Assembly: GCF_026151205.1 (NCBI RefSeq)
Contig: NC_087073.1
Location: 1,700,001 to 1,764,000, forward strand
Source: Bolinopsis microptera
Taxonomy: Eukaryota; Ctenophora; Tentaculata; Lobata; Bolinopsidae
DNA: 64,000 nt
Reading direction: 5' to 3'
Positions within the stretch are counted from its first letter, which is position 1. Every line of letters begins with the position of its first letter. Under the pieces are notes generated by a model. It was not told the origin of the DNA. It did not search any database and saw only the letters and a program-made list of their open reading frames with translations. The position numbers and the translations under genes are program-made. Positions 45,901-58,000 of this stretch are shown in pieces.

Positions 45901-47637
45901 GGATGGCCGTCTGTTATTCTCCTCGCAGTGTGTGACGCTGATTATATGTAAGTGCTATTTTCACATGTCATCTTTAAAAAAATGGTTCAACTTAAATGCT
46001 AGTGTAGTGAAGAACATTGTCACTTCTCCTCTTCAACCAAGATTATGTAGCCAGATTCCTACTAACTTATTGAAATGAGATATGTAATCTTAAAACAATA
46101 TCATATGTACCGCTCATGAATATCGTTTTTTGCATGCTTTCAATAAAAATTGCTGCATTCTGCAAAAAACAGGAATGGGTAGATTGGAGTTAAAACTTGC
46201 GAGGATTGCGGGCGATCTATGAGAGATGTAAGTTAAATGCTAACATCATTCTCTAACTTCTTTACTACAATTACTTATTCAGAATCCGTCATTTTAACGT
46301 TGGAAGCTTTGGCGGTCGATCAGACGGAGGAATCTGGTCAGAGGACAGACTGGGACGAGGACTGGCCTCCGGAGAATTCCTAGAACGGGGTTTTATACCT
46401 GCTGCTGAGATTCTGCCGAATGATGATCAGGTAAGAACTGATGATAATATGCGAACACTCGTGAATACCAAATGCTCGAGGCTTCATTAACTCAGTAAAT
46501 ACTTTACCCGGAATCCCAGCCCTTGAACATGATTACCGTTTTAACAATGGAACAGGGTGTGTTCATAGAAAGATTTAATTTAACCCCGCTTTCGGACTTT
46601 GATGGGGGGCCTTGATTGGAGAGTGGTTCTGGGCGCTAAAAACAGCGCCATTGGTCTGCATCCTTTAGGACATAAAAATATGAGCTTATATGTTATCTAG
46701 GCTGTAAGATACTTAATTAATATAATGTTTACGTCTTCTTTTCAGGAGCGACTTGGTAGAGTCAATTACTACATTGTCGGTGACGATGCCTTTCCCCTTC
46801 ATGCTCATTGTATGAAGCCGTACAGGGGGAAGGTGTCAAAATCTCAGCGGATGACAAACTATAGGTTATCCAGGTACTGGAACGTCACGAATTAAATAAA
46901 TAAATAAATTGTAGCCTCGACAATTCAGAAAACTACATCTAATTAGATTAGACAGTCATGATTGTTTTTGTATGAATTGATCAAGAATTACCGTTTGTGC
47001 TCTTTGAGCTGTTTTCCTGTATTTTCCTGTAAAGTGATCATCGCAAAACTGAAAACTTTTGTAGAACCTTATGTAGATTGAATTGTACACTGTTTCAGAG
47101 GCAGGATGGTCATAGAGTGCGTCTTCGGACACCTATCAAGGAAATGGAAGATCCTGAGTCACCTGACCACAAATGAGGAGGTGACTAGGCTGATTCTGAA
47201 AAGCTGTGTGCATCTGCACAATTTCTTGCGGATATCACGCTTGGACGACGCAGACGAGTAAGTAAGATTCAGTCTCCTCCTCATGACTCGAATTTGTTAA
47301 AACTGGGTCAGTTATTTAGTGAAGAATGTTTACCGTTAAATTGTGGCTGTTGTCTGTGACATCGTTTCCAAGTGGGGAACATGGTTTATTTTTAATTAAT
47401 TTTATCATAAGAACAGGTCCAGCTAGTCCAGCTTTATTATTAATTGTATATGATGCAGAGTCTGTGAAAACTGTTCATTTCAGGCTGGAACTGATTGAAA
47501 ACCCTCCTTCGGAGCTCTTCGGACGCAGCTTGTCCCTCGACGATTCTCCTAACCATCTTGTGGATTCTGGGGAGAGGACAAGGACAAGATTGCACTATTA
47601 TTTTAATTATGTCAACCCGATTGAGATCCAGAGATAA
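42961..47637 (+). CDS. PIF/Harbinger transposase (HARBI1-like), multi-exon
   Basis: Phase-consistent exons: 43212-43310, 44553-44684, 44942-45026, 45148-45268, 45830-45947, 46283-46430, 46746-46873, 47099-47257, 47484-47637. A candidate 5' exon (42961-43080) does not join in phase. Landmarks: YYYQGRKEFGAYNTQINRLL; SEYHSLFMKVRPLLEPKKF; YLKSGCAQGYLANQFVLSRC; FHERWQLPHCIGAVDGKHCF (first Asp); VILLAVCDADYI; NVGSFGGRSDGGIWSEDRLG; YYIVGDDAFPLHAHCMKPY (second Asp); LSRGRMVIECVFGHLSRKWK (Glu, about 34 residues on, DD35E-like); LKSCVHLHNFLR. The last exon ends HYYFNYVNPIEIQR-stop. The DDE_4 fold is clear and all three acidic residues are present. It acts in the nucleus, cutting and joining transposon DNA; Harbingers usually need a Myb-like partner, not seen here. 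Unclear: the N-terminal exon and a 60-aa ORF (43892-44074) in an intron. Confidence 0.85.
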
Positions 47638-48690
47638 GTTATGGCTTCCCATCTTAGACCACAACTCAGCTCTTTATCTGCATAAAAGAAACACCACCCG
47701 CCAGATTAAATTCACTTAAATTCCATCATTTGTATTAGGTCAATGAAACTGCATACATAACAAGCTTAGACATTTCCTCGAATACACCTGGAAAAAAAAT
47801 GGATGTATACTTTTGGAAGTACATAGAATCTCCTGGGAGACCCTATAAAAAATCTTCGCATTTTTCTATTGGCGTTTTTATAAAACCTGATAAATAGAGC
47901 TCCTGATCAACGATACTCATCGTTTTAGCATCCAATCCTCTCAGAATGGTAAGAATTTGAATTTTAGAGTTGCTTTTAAAGGGTTCTAAAACTTAACTCA
48001 CTTCAAATTTAAGCAAATATATGGCCTGATATGTGCTCAGTATTTTGTTACACGTGTAATTGTATTTGTAACACGTGTATTTTTAAAGATTGGTAATTTT
48101 ACACTTGTAATTATTTTTGTAATACGTGCATGTATTGTTTTGACTAACACGTGTACTTTTCTAGAACGTGTTTTTTAAATGTCCTCCGCAAGTGACAAGC
48201 AGTCCACACGGCCAATGTTGCGTGAACTGCTGTCTGCTACGGTGATCTTATTCACACAAAAGGAATAAACTAAGAATAATGTTCATTTATTTATCATACT
48301 GTGCTATGTTTTCACGTATTTGGTTTAATATCTTTATCTGCCTAAAAGAATTGTGTTATCATTAAGTCATCAAGCTTCGTAAACTCTACATTTTCAATAG
48401 CTGTGGGTTAAACAAGTTTCGCCATATTTCAGTCACCGTTAATCTTGTTATCATTATATCTGGTGTTTTTTTAACCGAACCAATGCATCATATTCCAGTC
48501 CCGCCAAATTGTGGCAAATACTGGCAAATTTTTAAAAATTTTCTAATTTGCCGCAGACGCGATTACTGAAACCTTATGAAAGCTTTCGGCGCGGCTGACA
48601 TTGTCATGCTTTCAGGCGCGCGACGTTTCAGGCGCGCGACGTTTCAGGCGCGCTACGTTTCAATTTCACTCGTAGGTGGGCACACCACTG
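47258..48690 (+). mobile_element. 3' end of the Harbinger element: last intron, last exon, 3' UTR, terminus
   Basis: It carries the transposase donor CGA|GTAAGTAAG, the last exon, AT-rich UTR with ACACGTGTA repeats, three GGCGCGCGACGTTTC subterminal repeats, and the end GGTGGGCACACCACTG followed by TAA (48691-48693), a TWA-type flank. An inverted near-identical copy is at 28781-30204. I could not find the matching 5' terminal repeat upstream of 43 kb. Confidence 0.8.
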
Positions 48691-48693
48691 TAA

Positions 48694-49267
48694 TTATAGT
48701 CTAAAACAATTTATTGCGCTGGTCTGTGAATTGTACTGGTTGGTAAAATAGCCAAGAGCTTGCTGAAACCATGCAAACGCCCCCGTAGGTATAGTGGTTG
48801 TATGTGAAGACATGTACCACGAGATCAAGTTCAACAATAATCTCACGAAAAGAGAGATAAAACATACCAATACCATTATCAATGACACTGGCTGAATCAA
48901 ATTATTATATGGCCATTTGTATGTCAAACAATACGAAAAAATAAAAGTTTGGCAAGGAATAAGTTTTGGGCCAGCAAGTTGCAAGTGCGAATTGGTAATC
49001 AGAACTAATGGTGCAAATAATCATACGATAATTGATATGGTATAGTCGGTTAAATTGATCGACTACAGTATATATGATATAGTACATGACAGTAATTTTG
49101 TATCAAGACACTTATACATATTACTTCGAAGTATTCCAACAGCTACATTGTTACACACGTGCAACCAGCCAATTGCAGGAAGCCGAAGGATTTATTTTGG
49201 CCAGTGACTGTTAAACTTAAAGTAGTGTGTACCATACTTACTTCGCCCGAGACTGCTGCAATGTGCA
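48694..49267. other. Gene-free stretch
   Basis: AT-rich; a 96-aa minus-strand ORF is hydrophobic and unsupported. No terminal repeats or tandem arrays were seen. Confidence 0.4.
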
Positions 49268-49465
49268 GCTCCTCATTTAACCCTCACACCCGATTTCCCG
49301 AGTATTCGGCTGAGTATACCGGGGGGCTGCATAGACCACTCAGGATCCTTAGCTGAACGTCAACGACGCTTACCCCACAACCAGGCAGACAGTGGGATTC
49401 GAACTCGCAACCTCGCGGTTGCAAAGCTGGTGTTCTAACCAACTGCGCTACCTCTCCGTTGCGAG
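49268..49465 (-). mobile_element. tRNA-derived SINE with a different head but the same core
   Basis: Minus-strand head: GAGGTAGCGCAGTTGGTTAG (A box), CTTTGCAACCGCGAGGTTGC, then GAGTTCGAATCCCAC (B box). It is a good tRNA likeness but with an unpaired T stem, so not a gene. It continues into GTAAGCGTCGTTGACGTTCA + GCTAAGGATCC, GGTCTATGCAGCC, ACTCAGCCGAATACTCGG and GGTGTGAGGGTTAAATGAGG, the same core order as the 41.6 and 42.0 kb SINEs. Confidence 0.8.
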
Positions 49466-51149
49466 AAAGGAGCCTTCCCCTCATTTCCAAATATAGTCAT
49501 TTGTGACGTCATAACCATAGTAACGCCATAACCATAGTAACGCCTAGCGATACATAATAGCGACGCGCATGTTATTTTGATATTCGTTTGTTTTATTTGC
49601 TGCGCGGTGTAAATATTTATTTTGACCAGTTATTTAGTCATAACTTTTTATAGGAACCTGCGCTAGGTTTCGCTTTTCTTGCGACATCCGATTTGGCGTT
49701 TTTCCTATCGGATGGTATATAATTTGGCCACAGCGCAAATATCGCACGATAATCTTATTCCTATGAACAGCTTGAGCCGGGGAGATCTAATCTTGTATGA
49801 GTTTTGAGTTTGAATTGATAACACTTATTATATATATTATTTTTTGAGTAAACATTGGCTGGTACTTCGGGCCGGTCCCCAACAAAAAAAAAAAAAAAAA
49901 TACATGGCTTATATCAAACAGGGCAATTGCTACGACAAAATTAACCGGACAAATGTAACCGTCGAGACAATTTCTGGAACTGGTCCAAGTAATGTAAGAG
50001 TTTAAGTAATGTAAGCAGTGTGCTGGAGTTTTGCCAGCGCCTGCAGTAAGACCGATACGTAGATCAAGTGTATTTACAGTTCTTACGTTAAGCCATAGGT
50101 CACGTGACATTTTTTACCAATGCGCGTCGTAGTAGTTAGTCACGTGATACACGTCATCAAAACACGTGACAGTGCGCGGTTGAAATTCTCATGGAATATC
50201 AAAACAAAACAAATCTTGTTGAGCCAAATTAGCGGGGCGGGATTATAGAAGCTGTGCCGGGGTTATCTATTCAGCGGGAAAAAACTAACAGCGGGAGCCG
50301 GGATTATCAGAATCTATCTAGCGGGAGCCGGGATTATCAGAATCTTATTCTAACCCGGAGGGGTTTATAAAACAGCTTTTAGTCTTACTAATACTATACT
50401 TTGAGTGTTTTGTTTTCACATTTAATGTGCAGCTGTGACTTGCTTTCAGTTGATTCGCATTGTACTCAAAAGCCAATTTCATCAAACAACATTGGCGACA
50501 TACATTTTGTGCTTCAACTTCAAGTTTGACATAAACAGAAATATTTGTTGTTTGAATTCTGAATGTCTCGCATAGTCGCATTGTCTATTTGTTATCAGCG
50601 GTGAGGAACGTTGTTTGCAGTCGAGCAGTCGTGTGGTGTCTGGACATGCTGCTGGTGTCACTGTCACCCTCCAACACGTGCCACTATAACCACTCACTAC
50701 TGAATCAACCACCGGCTTTACGCAAAAATACTTTTTAAAAGATTTTAAATATAAACGTGCTGCATGTTGTCACTAGTGACATGACAACCACTGTCATCTG
50801 TCATCATTACCACAACTAAGAACATTTTATGGTGGACACTAAAACTCAAATAACTAACAGGATGTTGAAACGAGAATCAAAATAATAAGAAGTCTAAAAA
50901 AGTGAGAAAGACTTCAGTAGTGAGTGGTTACTACGGCTTAAAGTCGTAATAACCACTCACTACTGAAGTAGCTATGCAAAATGGTGTTAATGTTATTATT
51001 TGAGCGATCAAAAGGCCAAAGAGAGGCCGCCAAAAGGCCACCTAAAGCTATTTCGTTTGCAAAACATATTTTGTTTTAGAAAGGTAGTGATAAATGTCAA
51101 CGAACGTCAGTCCTACCCAGACTCTTAGTACACGCTTCAGTCCTACTAA
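49466..51149. other. Gene-free stretch with repeats and motifs
   Basis: CATAACCATAGTAACGC is repeated twice at 49510-49547 (X-box-like). 50098-50190 has a GTCACGTGAC palindrome plus two more CACGTG sites, an E-box/CLEAR-like cluster. 50298-50345 has two copies of AGCGGGAGCCGGGATTATCA. No exon is supported; short ORFs lack content. Confidence 0.45.
50911..50969. other. 25-bp near-perfect hairpin with 9-base loop
   Basis: Arms ACTTCAGTAGTGAGTGGTTA + CTACG (50911-50935) and the complement (50945-50969) with a single mismatch that still pairs as G:U in RNA. Loop GCTTAAAGT. The arm sequence AACCACTCACTACTGAA also occurs once upstream at about 50689, so it belongs to a small repeat family. Too short for a typical animal pri-miRNA. 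Confidence 0.85.
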
Positions 51150-51575
51150 GGGGTCGTTCACATATTACGTAATCAATATTTCGGCAATTTTTACCCCCCT
51201 CTCCGTAATCAACCTTTATCAAGACCGAACCCCCCCTATATTACGTAATCAAGGTTTGACCCCCCCCCCCCCGTAATCAAGACCCAACCCCCCTCCTATA
51301 TTACGTAATCAAGATTAGACACCCCCCCCCCCCATTTTTGAGTTAAACTTTGATGTATAGATACAAGAAATACACATTATTCATTGCTGTCTGAGACTTG
51401 AGAAAATTTTGATTACATAATTAACGAAAATTGTCCAATCGGTATTTCGAAAATCGGTAAAAAATTAAAATTTTGATTACGTAATCAACGACCAAAACCC
51501 CCCCCCCCCCCCCGTAATCAACCGTAAGCATTTGAAACCCCCCCTCGGCTGATTACGTATTATGTGAACGACCCC
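51150..51575. mobile_element. Harbinger-type MITE, 426 bp, TAA target duplication
   Basis: Ends GGGGTCGTTCACATATTACG + TAATCA with one mismatch between left and right. TAA flanks each side (51147-51149, 51576-51578). It interrupts a tandem AGACTCTTAGTACACGCTTC pair (51119 and 51580). Internal TTACGTAATCAA repeats alternate with C-runs. A TWA-type target and GGGG-start ends fit PIF/Harbinger. Confidence 0.88.
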
Positions 51576-51578
51576 TAA

Positions 51579-52718
51579 GACTCTTAGTACACGCTTCTTT
51601 TCTTCGTCATTCCTTTTACTGGGCAGTTTCTTTTGTTTGAAATTTATTTAAAAGTTAAACAATTCAAATGTCTGCGTATTGTATTAATATATCAAAACAC
51701 ATATTGAAGACGTAGGTCCACTAAAAACATCTCAGCAGATACACTCTCGCGATCTTGCGGCATTCTATCTATTTTTACACCCCCACTCCCAGGGCGTTGT
51801 CTAATATTCACAGTGTTCTGGTTGTGTTGTTTAGTTTAACACATGACTTTTCACCTCTAGTCTTAGTTTTTTGAAATTCACTCAGTTTTACCCAACACCT
51901 CATAATATTAATTAATACCTCATAATTGTTCCATTTAATTATTCCACAACACCTCATAATATGCCGACAGTTTATCCTCCCGGCGACCTCGTATCCTCGA
52001 TTTGATTAATGATCTTTTATTTATTTAATTAAGTATCAGCTGTTGTAGATTTTTGAGACAACTTGATTAATGACTAGGGACATTCTGAGATATTCACTAG
52101 AAATATACACATACTTTATGAGATATTTACTAGAAATATACACATACTTTATGAGATATTCACTAGAAATATACACATACTTTATGAGATATTAGCTAGG
52201 ACTGAATAATTAGCCTGCTTGTTCTATAACCGTGAGATAGATGGGCGTTGCTCGTCATTGTTACCATGGTTACCCATGTCATTGTTACAATTCTTAAGAT
52301 ATTTGGTAGCGATCTGTAAGGAGAAGATATCAAAGTATTAGTATCACCTCAGATCAGCTTAATTTAAATACTACTACTACTACTACTAGTAGTGGTAAAT
52401 AGTACTTATCACAAATATATACCAGTGGGTAGTTTGTTCCTTTGTAAAATCTCTTGTTTAACCATGGTAGCGGATTTTTTGTTTGCACACCTCCATTCTG
52501 CATTCGTTCGATTTCTTGAGCTTTCTAAGTAAGCTCGATATAGGAAGATATAATGTAAATAAGTGGCTCTCAGGCTCAACAAGTAGTAATAGCTCCGCGA
52601 CGTTTGATGAACATATTGGTGGTCAATGGTGATGTGAATTGGGGTGGAGGGGGGGGGGGGTCTGTATGACTAGGATTTGTAGTTAGAACCTCCGTCTGGT
52701 CACTGTAAAGATAATACC
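51579..52718. other. Gene-free stretch with small repeats
   Basis: 52086-52194 holds three copies of a 33-bp unit (GAGATATTCACTAGAAATAT + ACACATACTTTAT). ACCTCATAATAT-like repeats occur near 51896-51960. GATGAACATATTGGTGGT near 52608 also occurs near 12975. No exon seen. Confidence 0.6.
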
Positions 52719-52840
52719 ACTAGTAACTAGTAACTAGTAACTAGTAACTAGTAACTAGTAACTAGTAACTAGTAACTAGTAACTAGTAACTAGTAACTAG
52801 TAACTAGTAACTAGTAACTAGTAACTAGTAACAAGTAGCT
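52719..52840. repeat. 7-bp microsatellite (ACTAGTA)n, about 17 copies
   Basis: Perfect tandem ACTAGTA; the ACTAGT palindrome is repeated in every unit, so either strand reads nearly the same. It decays into CAAGTAGCTAGTAACTACTA at the right end. 52841-53454 shows no gene. Confidence 0.96.
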
Positions 52841-53454
52841 AGTAACTACTACTCTACCACTACTAATCAAGCACGGAATTTACTTTTATGAGCATTTCAA
52901 GCAGTCCATCACTAGATTAAAAGTTAACATGCAATGGTTGTGTTTGTCAGTGTTGAGACTTGAGTCTATGTAAGATATGGTATGAGTTTAGAATTCGTCC
53001 GTTCGAACACGCCAGTTTTACGATTCTTTATTCTATTATCAGACTATATATTATACTATCTTGTTTAATTCCATTGAATATTCATTATTAAATATAATAA
53101 ATAGCAAGCACACTTTTGATAACAAGACACAAGTACTTGTTAAGTAGAAGCTACTGTACTTTTAATGTAAACTAATGTCACAGCAGCACATGGCATTGAA
53201 TTATTGTGTTTGATTATTGGTTGCTAACGTACTGATCAGCAGAAATATAGCAGCTTTACACTATTTTACACAATACACATCCCAGGTCCTAGTCACACAA
53301 ACACCATTTATTTGGAAGTTGTAATCTAATGACACTCGTTATCGTATTATGAGTGACGTTAAATGCTAATAACCCTCGTCGCTAAATACACAGAGCTCTT
53401 ACTAGGGTCATTACAATTGCCATCAACATTTCTCGGATAAATAGCGAAAGCAGC

Positions 53455-54975
53455 TCCCCCTCCTCCTACTCTACCTCCTCCTTCTCCCCCCTCCTCCTAC
53501 TCCCCCTCCTCCTACTCCCCATCCTCCTACTCCCCTCCTCATACTCTACCTCCTCCAACTCCCCCTCCTCCTACTCCCCCTCCTCCTACTCCCCCTCCTC
53601 CTCCTCCTCCTCCTCCTTCTCCCATCTCCTCCTACTCCCCCTCCTCCTACTCCTCCTAATCCCACTCCACATCCTCCTACTCCCCCTCCTCCAACTCCCA
53701 TCTCATCCTAATTCCACCTCCTACTCCCCCTCCTCCTAATCCCCCCTCCTCCTACTCCCCCTCCTCCTACTCCCCCTCCTCCTACTCCCCTCTCCTACCC
53801 CACCTCCTCCTACTCCCCCCTCCTCCTACTCCCCTCTCCTACCCCCACCTCCTCCTACTCCCCCCTCCTCCTCCTCCTCCTCCTCCTCCTACTCCCCCTC
53901 CTCCTACTCCCCTCTCCTACCCCACCTCCTCCTACTCCCCCTCCTCCTCCTCCTCCTCCTCCTACTCCCCCTCCTCCTACTCCCCTCTCCTACCCCACCT
54001 CCTCCTACTCCCCCCTCCTCCTCCTCCTCCTACTCCCCCTCCTCTTACTCCCCTCTCCTACCCCCACCTCCTACTCCCCCCTCCTCCTCCTCCTCCTCCT
54101 CCTACTCCCCCTCCTCCTACTCCCCTCTCCTACTCCCACCTCCTCCTCCTCCTCCTCCTCCTACTCCCCCTCCTCCTACTCCCCTCTCCTACTCCCCCCT
54201 CCTCCTACTCCCCCCCCTCCTCCTACTCCCCCTCCTCCTACTCCCTCTCCTCCTACTCCCCTCTCCTACCCCACCTCCTCCTACTCCCCCCTCCTCCTAC
54301 TCCCCTCTCCTACCCCCACCTCCTCCTACTCCCCCCTCCTCCTCCTCCTCCTCCTCCTCCTACTCCCCCTCCTCCTACTCCCCTCTCCTACCCCACCTCC
54401 TCCTACTCCCCCTCCTCCTCCTCCTCCTCCTCCTACTCCCCCTCCTCCTACTCCCCTCTCCTACCCCACCTCCTCCTACTCCCCCCTCCTCCTCCTCCTC
54501 CTACTCCCCCTCCTCTTACTCCCCTCTCCTACCCCCACCTCCTACTCCCCCCTCCTCCTCCTCCTCCTCCTCCTACTCCCCCTCCTCCTACTCCCCTCTC
54601 CTACTCCCACCTCCTCCTCCTCCTCCTCCTCCTACTCCCCCTCCTCCTACTCCCCTCTCCTACTCCCCCCTCCTCCTACTCCCCCTCCTCCTCCTCCTCC
54701 TCCTCCTCCTACTCCCCCTCCTCCTACTCCCCTCTCCTACCCCCCATCCTCATACTCTCCCCTCCTCCTACTCCTCCTCCTCCTACTCCCCCTCCTTCTA
54801 CTCCCCTCTCCTACCCCCACCTTCTCCTACTCCCCCTCCTCCTACTCCCACCTCCTCCTACTCCCCCTCCTCCTCCTCCTCCTCCTCCTACTCCCCCTCC
54901 TCCTACTCCCCTCTCCTACCCCCCATCCTCATACTCTCCCTTCCTCCTACTCCCCCCTCCTCCTACTCCCACCTC
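53455..54975. repeat. 1.5 kb polypyrimidine array (CTCCTCCTACTCCCC)n
   Basis: The plus strand is nearly all C and T with TAC/TAA interruptions. A block of about 470 bases is duplicated: the series CTCTCCTACCCCACCTCC ... CTCTCCTACCCCCACCTCC at about 53790-54250 recurs from about 54258. It ends under 50 bases from the start codon of the EF-hand gene, occupying its promoter region. Confidence 0.95.
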
Positions 54976-55022
54976 CCCCACATGATATTATATTGTAATA
55001 CACCTCAATATCCCAGGAGAAT

Positions 55023-58000
55023 ATGACTCTACAGAAGAGTTCATCAAATAACGGGGTGGACGACAACAGCCGGGCTCTAGCTGCCGAGATCAGGTTTGTT
55101 CTGCCGAGATCAGATTTGTTTAAATTTCCAGAACAACTATAACCAAACTGCTGCAAATCTGCCTCAAGGGAATCGTTAAAGCTTATCTACCATTGAAACA
55201 AACTTCAAACGATCTCTATTCACAGGAAAGCACAGGACCCCTTCAATTTCGAGTCAGTGCGACTGTTCCAGCGAGTGTTCGACAGCGAGTGCCTGGACGA
55301 TGAGCGAGTGCTGACATTTAACGCTGCTGTTGCACTCCTCACCAAGCTGGACTTCAAGTTTTACGGAGACGCCAAGTACCCGCTGTCTCATTACCTCCGG
55401 GAAATTGTGGGATCATGTGCTACTGTTACCTTCCCTAACTTCGTTCAGGTAAACATGTGCTACTGTTACCTTCCCTAACTTTGTTCAGGTAAACATGTGC
55501 TACTGTTACCTTCCCTAACTTCGTTCAGGTAAACATGTGCTACTGTTACCTTCCCTAACTTCGTTCAGGTAAACATGTGCTACTGTTACCTTCCCTAACT
55601 TCGTTCAGGTAAACATATGTTAATGTTACCTTCCCTAACTTTGTTCAGGTAAACATGTGCTACTGTTACCTTCCCTAACTTCGTTCAGGTAAACATGTGC
55701 TACTGTTACCTTCCCTAACTTCGTTCAGGTAAACATGTGCTACTGTTACCTTCCCTAACTTCGTTCAGGTAAACATGTGCTACTGTTACCTTCCCTAACT
55801 TCGTTCAGGTAAACATGTGCTACTGTTACCTTCCCTAACTTCGTTCAGGTAAACATGTGCTACTGTTACCTTCCCTAACTTCGTTCAGGTAAACATATAC
55901 AACTGTTACCTTCCCTAACTTCGTTCAGGTAAACATGTGCTACTGTTACCTTCCCTAACTTCGTTCAGGTAAACATATACAACTGTTACCTTCCCTAACT
56001 TCGTTCAGGTAAACATGTACAACTGTTACCTTCCCTAACTTTGTTCAGGTAAACATGTGCTACTGTTACCTTCCCTAACTTTGTTCAGGTAAACATGTAC
56101 AACTGTTACCTTCCCTAACTTCGTTCAGGTAAACATGTACAACTGTTACCTTCCCTAACTTCGTTCAGGTAAACATGTGCTACTGTTACCTTCCCTAACT
56201 TTGTTCAGGTAAACATGTGCTACTGTTACCTTCCCTAACTTTGTTCAGGTAAACATGTACTACTGTTACCTTCCCTAACTTCGTTCAGGTAAACATGTGC
56301 TACTGTTACCTTCCCTAACTTCGTTCAGGTAAACATGTGCTACTGTTACCTTCCCTAACTTTGTTCAGGTAAACATGTACTACTGTTACCTTCCCTAACT
56401 TCGTTCAGGTAAACATATACAACTGTTACCTTCCCTAACTTCGTTCAGGTAAACATGTACTACTGTTACCTTCCCTAACTTCGTTCAGGTAAACATATAC
56501 AACTGTTACCTTCCCTAACTTTGTTCAGGTAAACATGTGCAACTGTTACCTTCCCTAACTTTGTTCAGGTAAACATGTATTACTGTTACCTTCCCTAACT
56601 TTGTTCAGGTAAACATGTACAACTGTTACCTTCCCTAACTTCGTTCAGGTAAACATATGCGCATGTGAACGTAAACATCATTGTGGTTGTACTGAGTAAT
56701 ATGACTCTGCTAAATAATAATATGACTATGCTAAATAATAATATGAGTATGACTATGCTAGATAATAATATGACTAATGACTATGCTAGATAATAATATG
56801 ACTAATGACTATGCTAGATAATAATATGACTATGCTAGATAATAATATGACTAATGACTATGCTAGATAATAATATGACTAATGACTATGCTAGATAATA
56901 ATATGACTATGCTAGATAATAATATGACTATGCTAGATAATAATATGACTAATGACTATGCTAGATAATAATATGACTATGCTAGATAATAATATGACTA
57001 ATGACTATGCTAGATAATAATATGACTATGCTAGATAATAATATGACTAATGACTATGCTAGATAATAATATGACTAATGACTATGCTAGATAATAATAT
57101 GACTAATGACTATGCTAGATAATAATATGACTATGCTAGATAATAATATGACTAATGACTATGCTAGATAATAATATGACTATGCTAGATAATAATATGA
57201 CTAATGACTATGCTAGCTAATAATATGACTAATGACTATGCTAGATAATAATATGACTAATGACTATGCTAGATAATAATATGACTAATGACTATGCAAG
57301 ATAATAATATGACTAATGACTATGCTAAATAATAATATGACTAATGACTATGCTAGATAATAATATGACTAATGACTATGCTAGATAATAATATGACTAA
57401 TGACTATGCTAGATAATAATATGATTAATGACTAGGCTAGATAATAATATGACTAATGACTATGCTAGATAATAATATGACTAATGACTATGCTAGATAA
57501 TAATATGACTAATGACTATGCTAGATAATAATATGACTGATGACTATGCTAGATAATAATATGACTAATGACTATGCTAGATAATAATATGACTAATGAC
57601 TATGCTAGATAATAATATGACTATGCTAGATAATAATATGACTAATGACTATGCTAGATAATAATATGACTGATGACTATGCTAGATAATAATATGACTA
57701 ATGACTATGCTAGATAATAATATGACTAATGACTATGCTAGATAATAATATGACTATGCTAGATAATAATATGACTAATGACTATGCTAAATAATAATAT
57801 GACTAATGACTATGCTAGATAATAATATGACTAATGACTATGCTAGATAACAATATGACTAATGACTATGCTAGATAATAATATGACTAATGACTATGCT
57901 AGTTAATAATATGACTAATGACCATGCAAGATAATAATATGACTAATGACTATGCTAGATAATAATATGACTAATGACTATGCTAGATAATAATATGGCT

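Noticed and set aside
49425-49465. A functional tRNA gene on the minus strand
   Set aside because: A and B boxes are good but the T stem does not pair, and the sequence continues into a SINE core.
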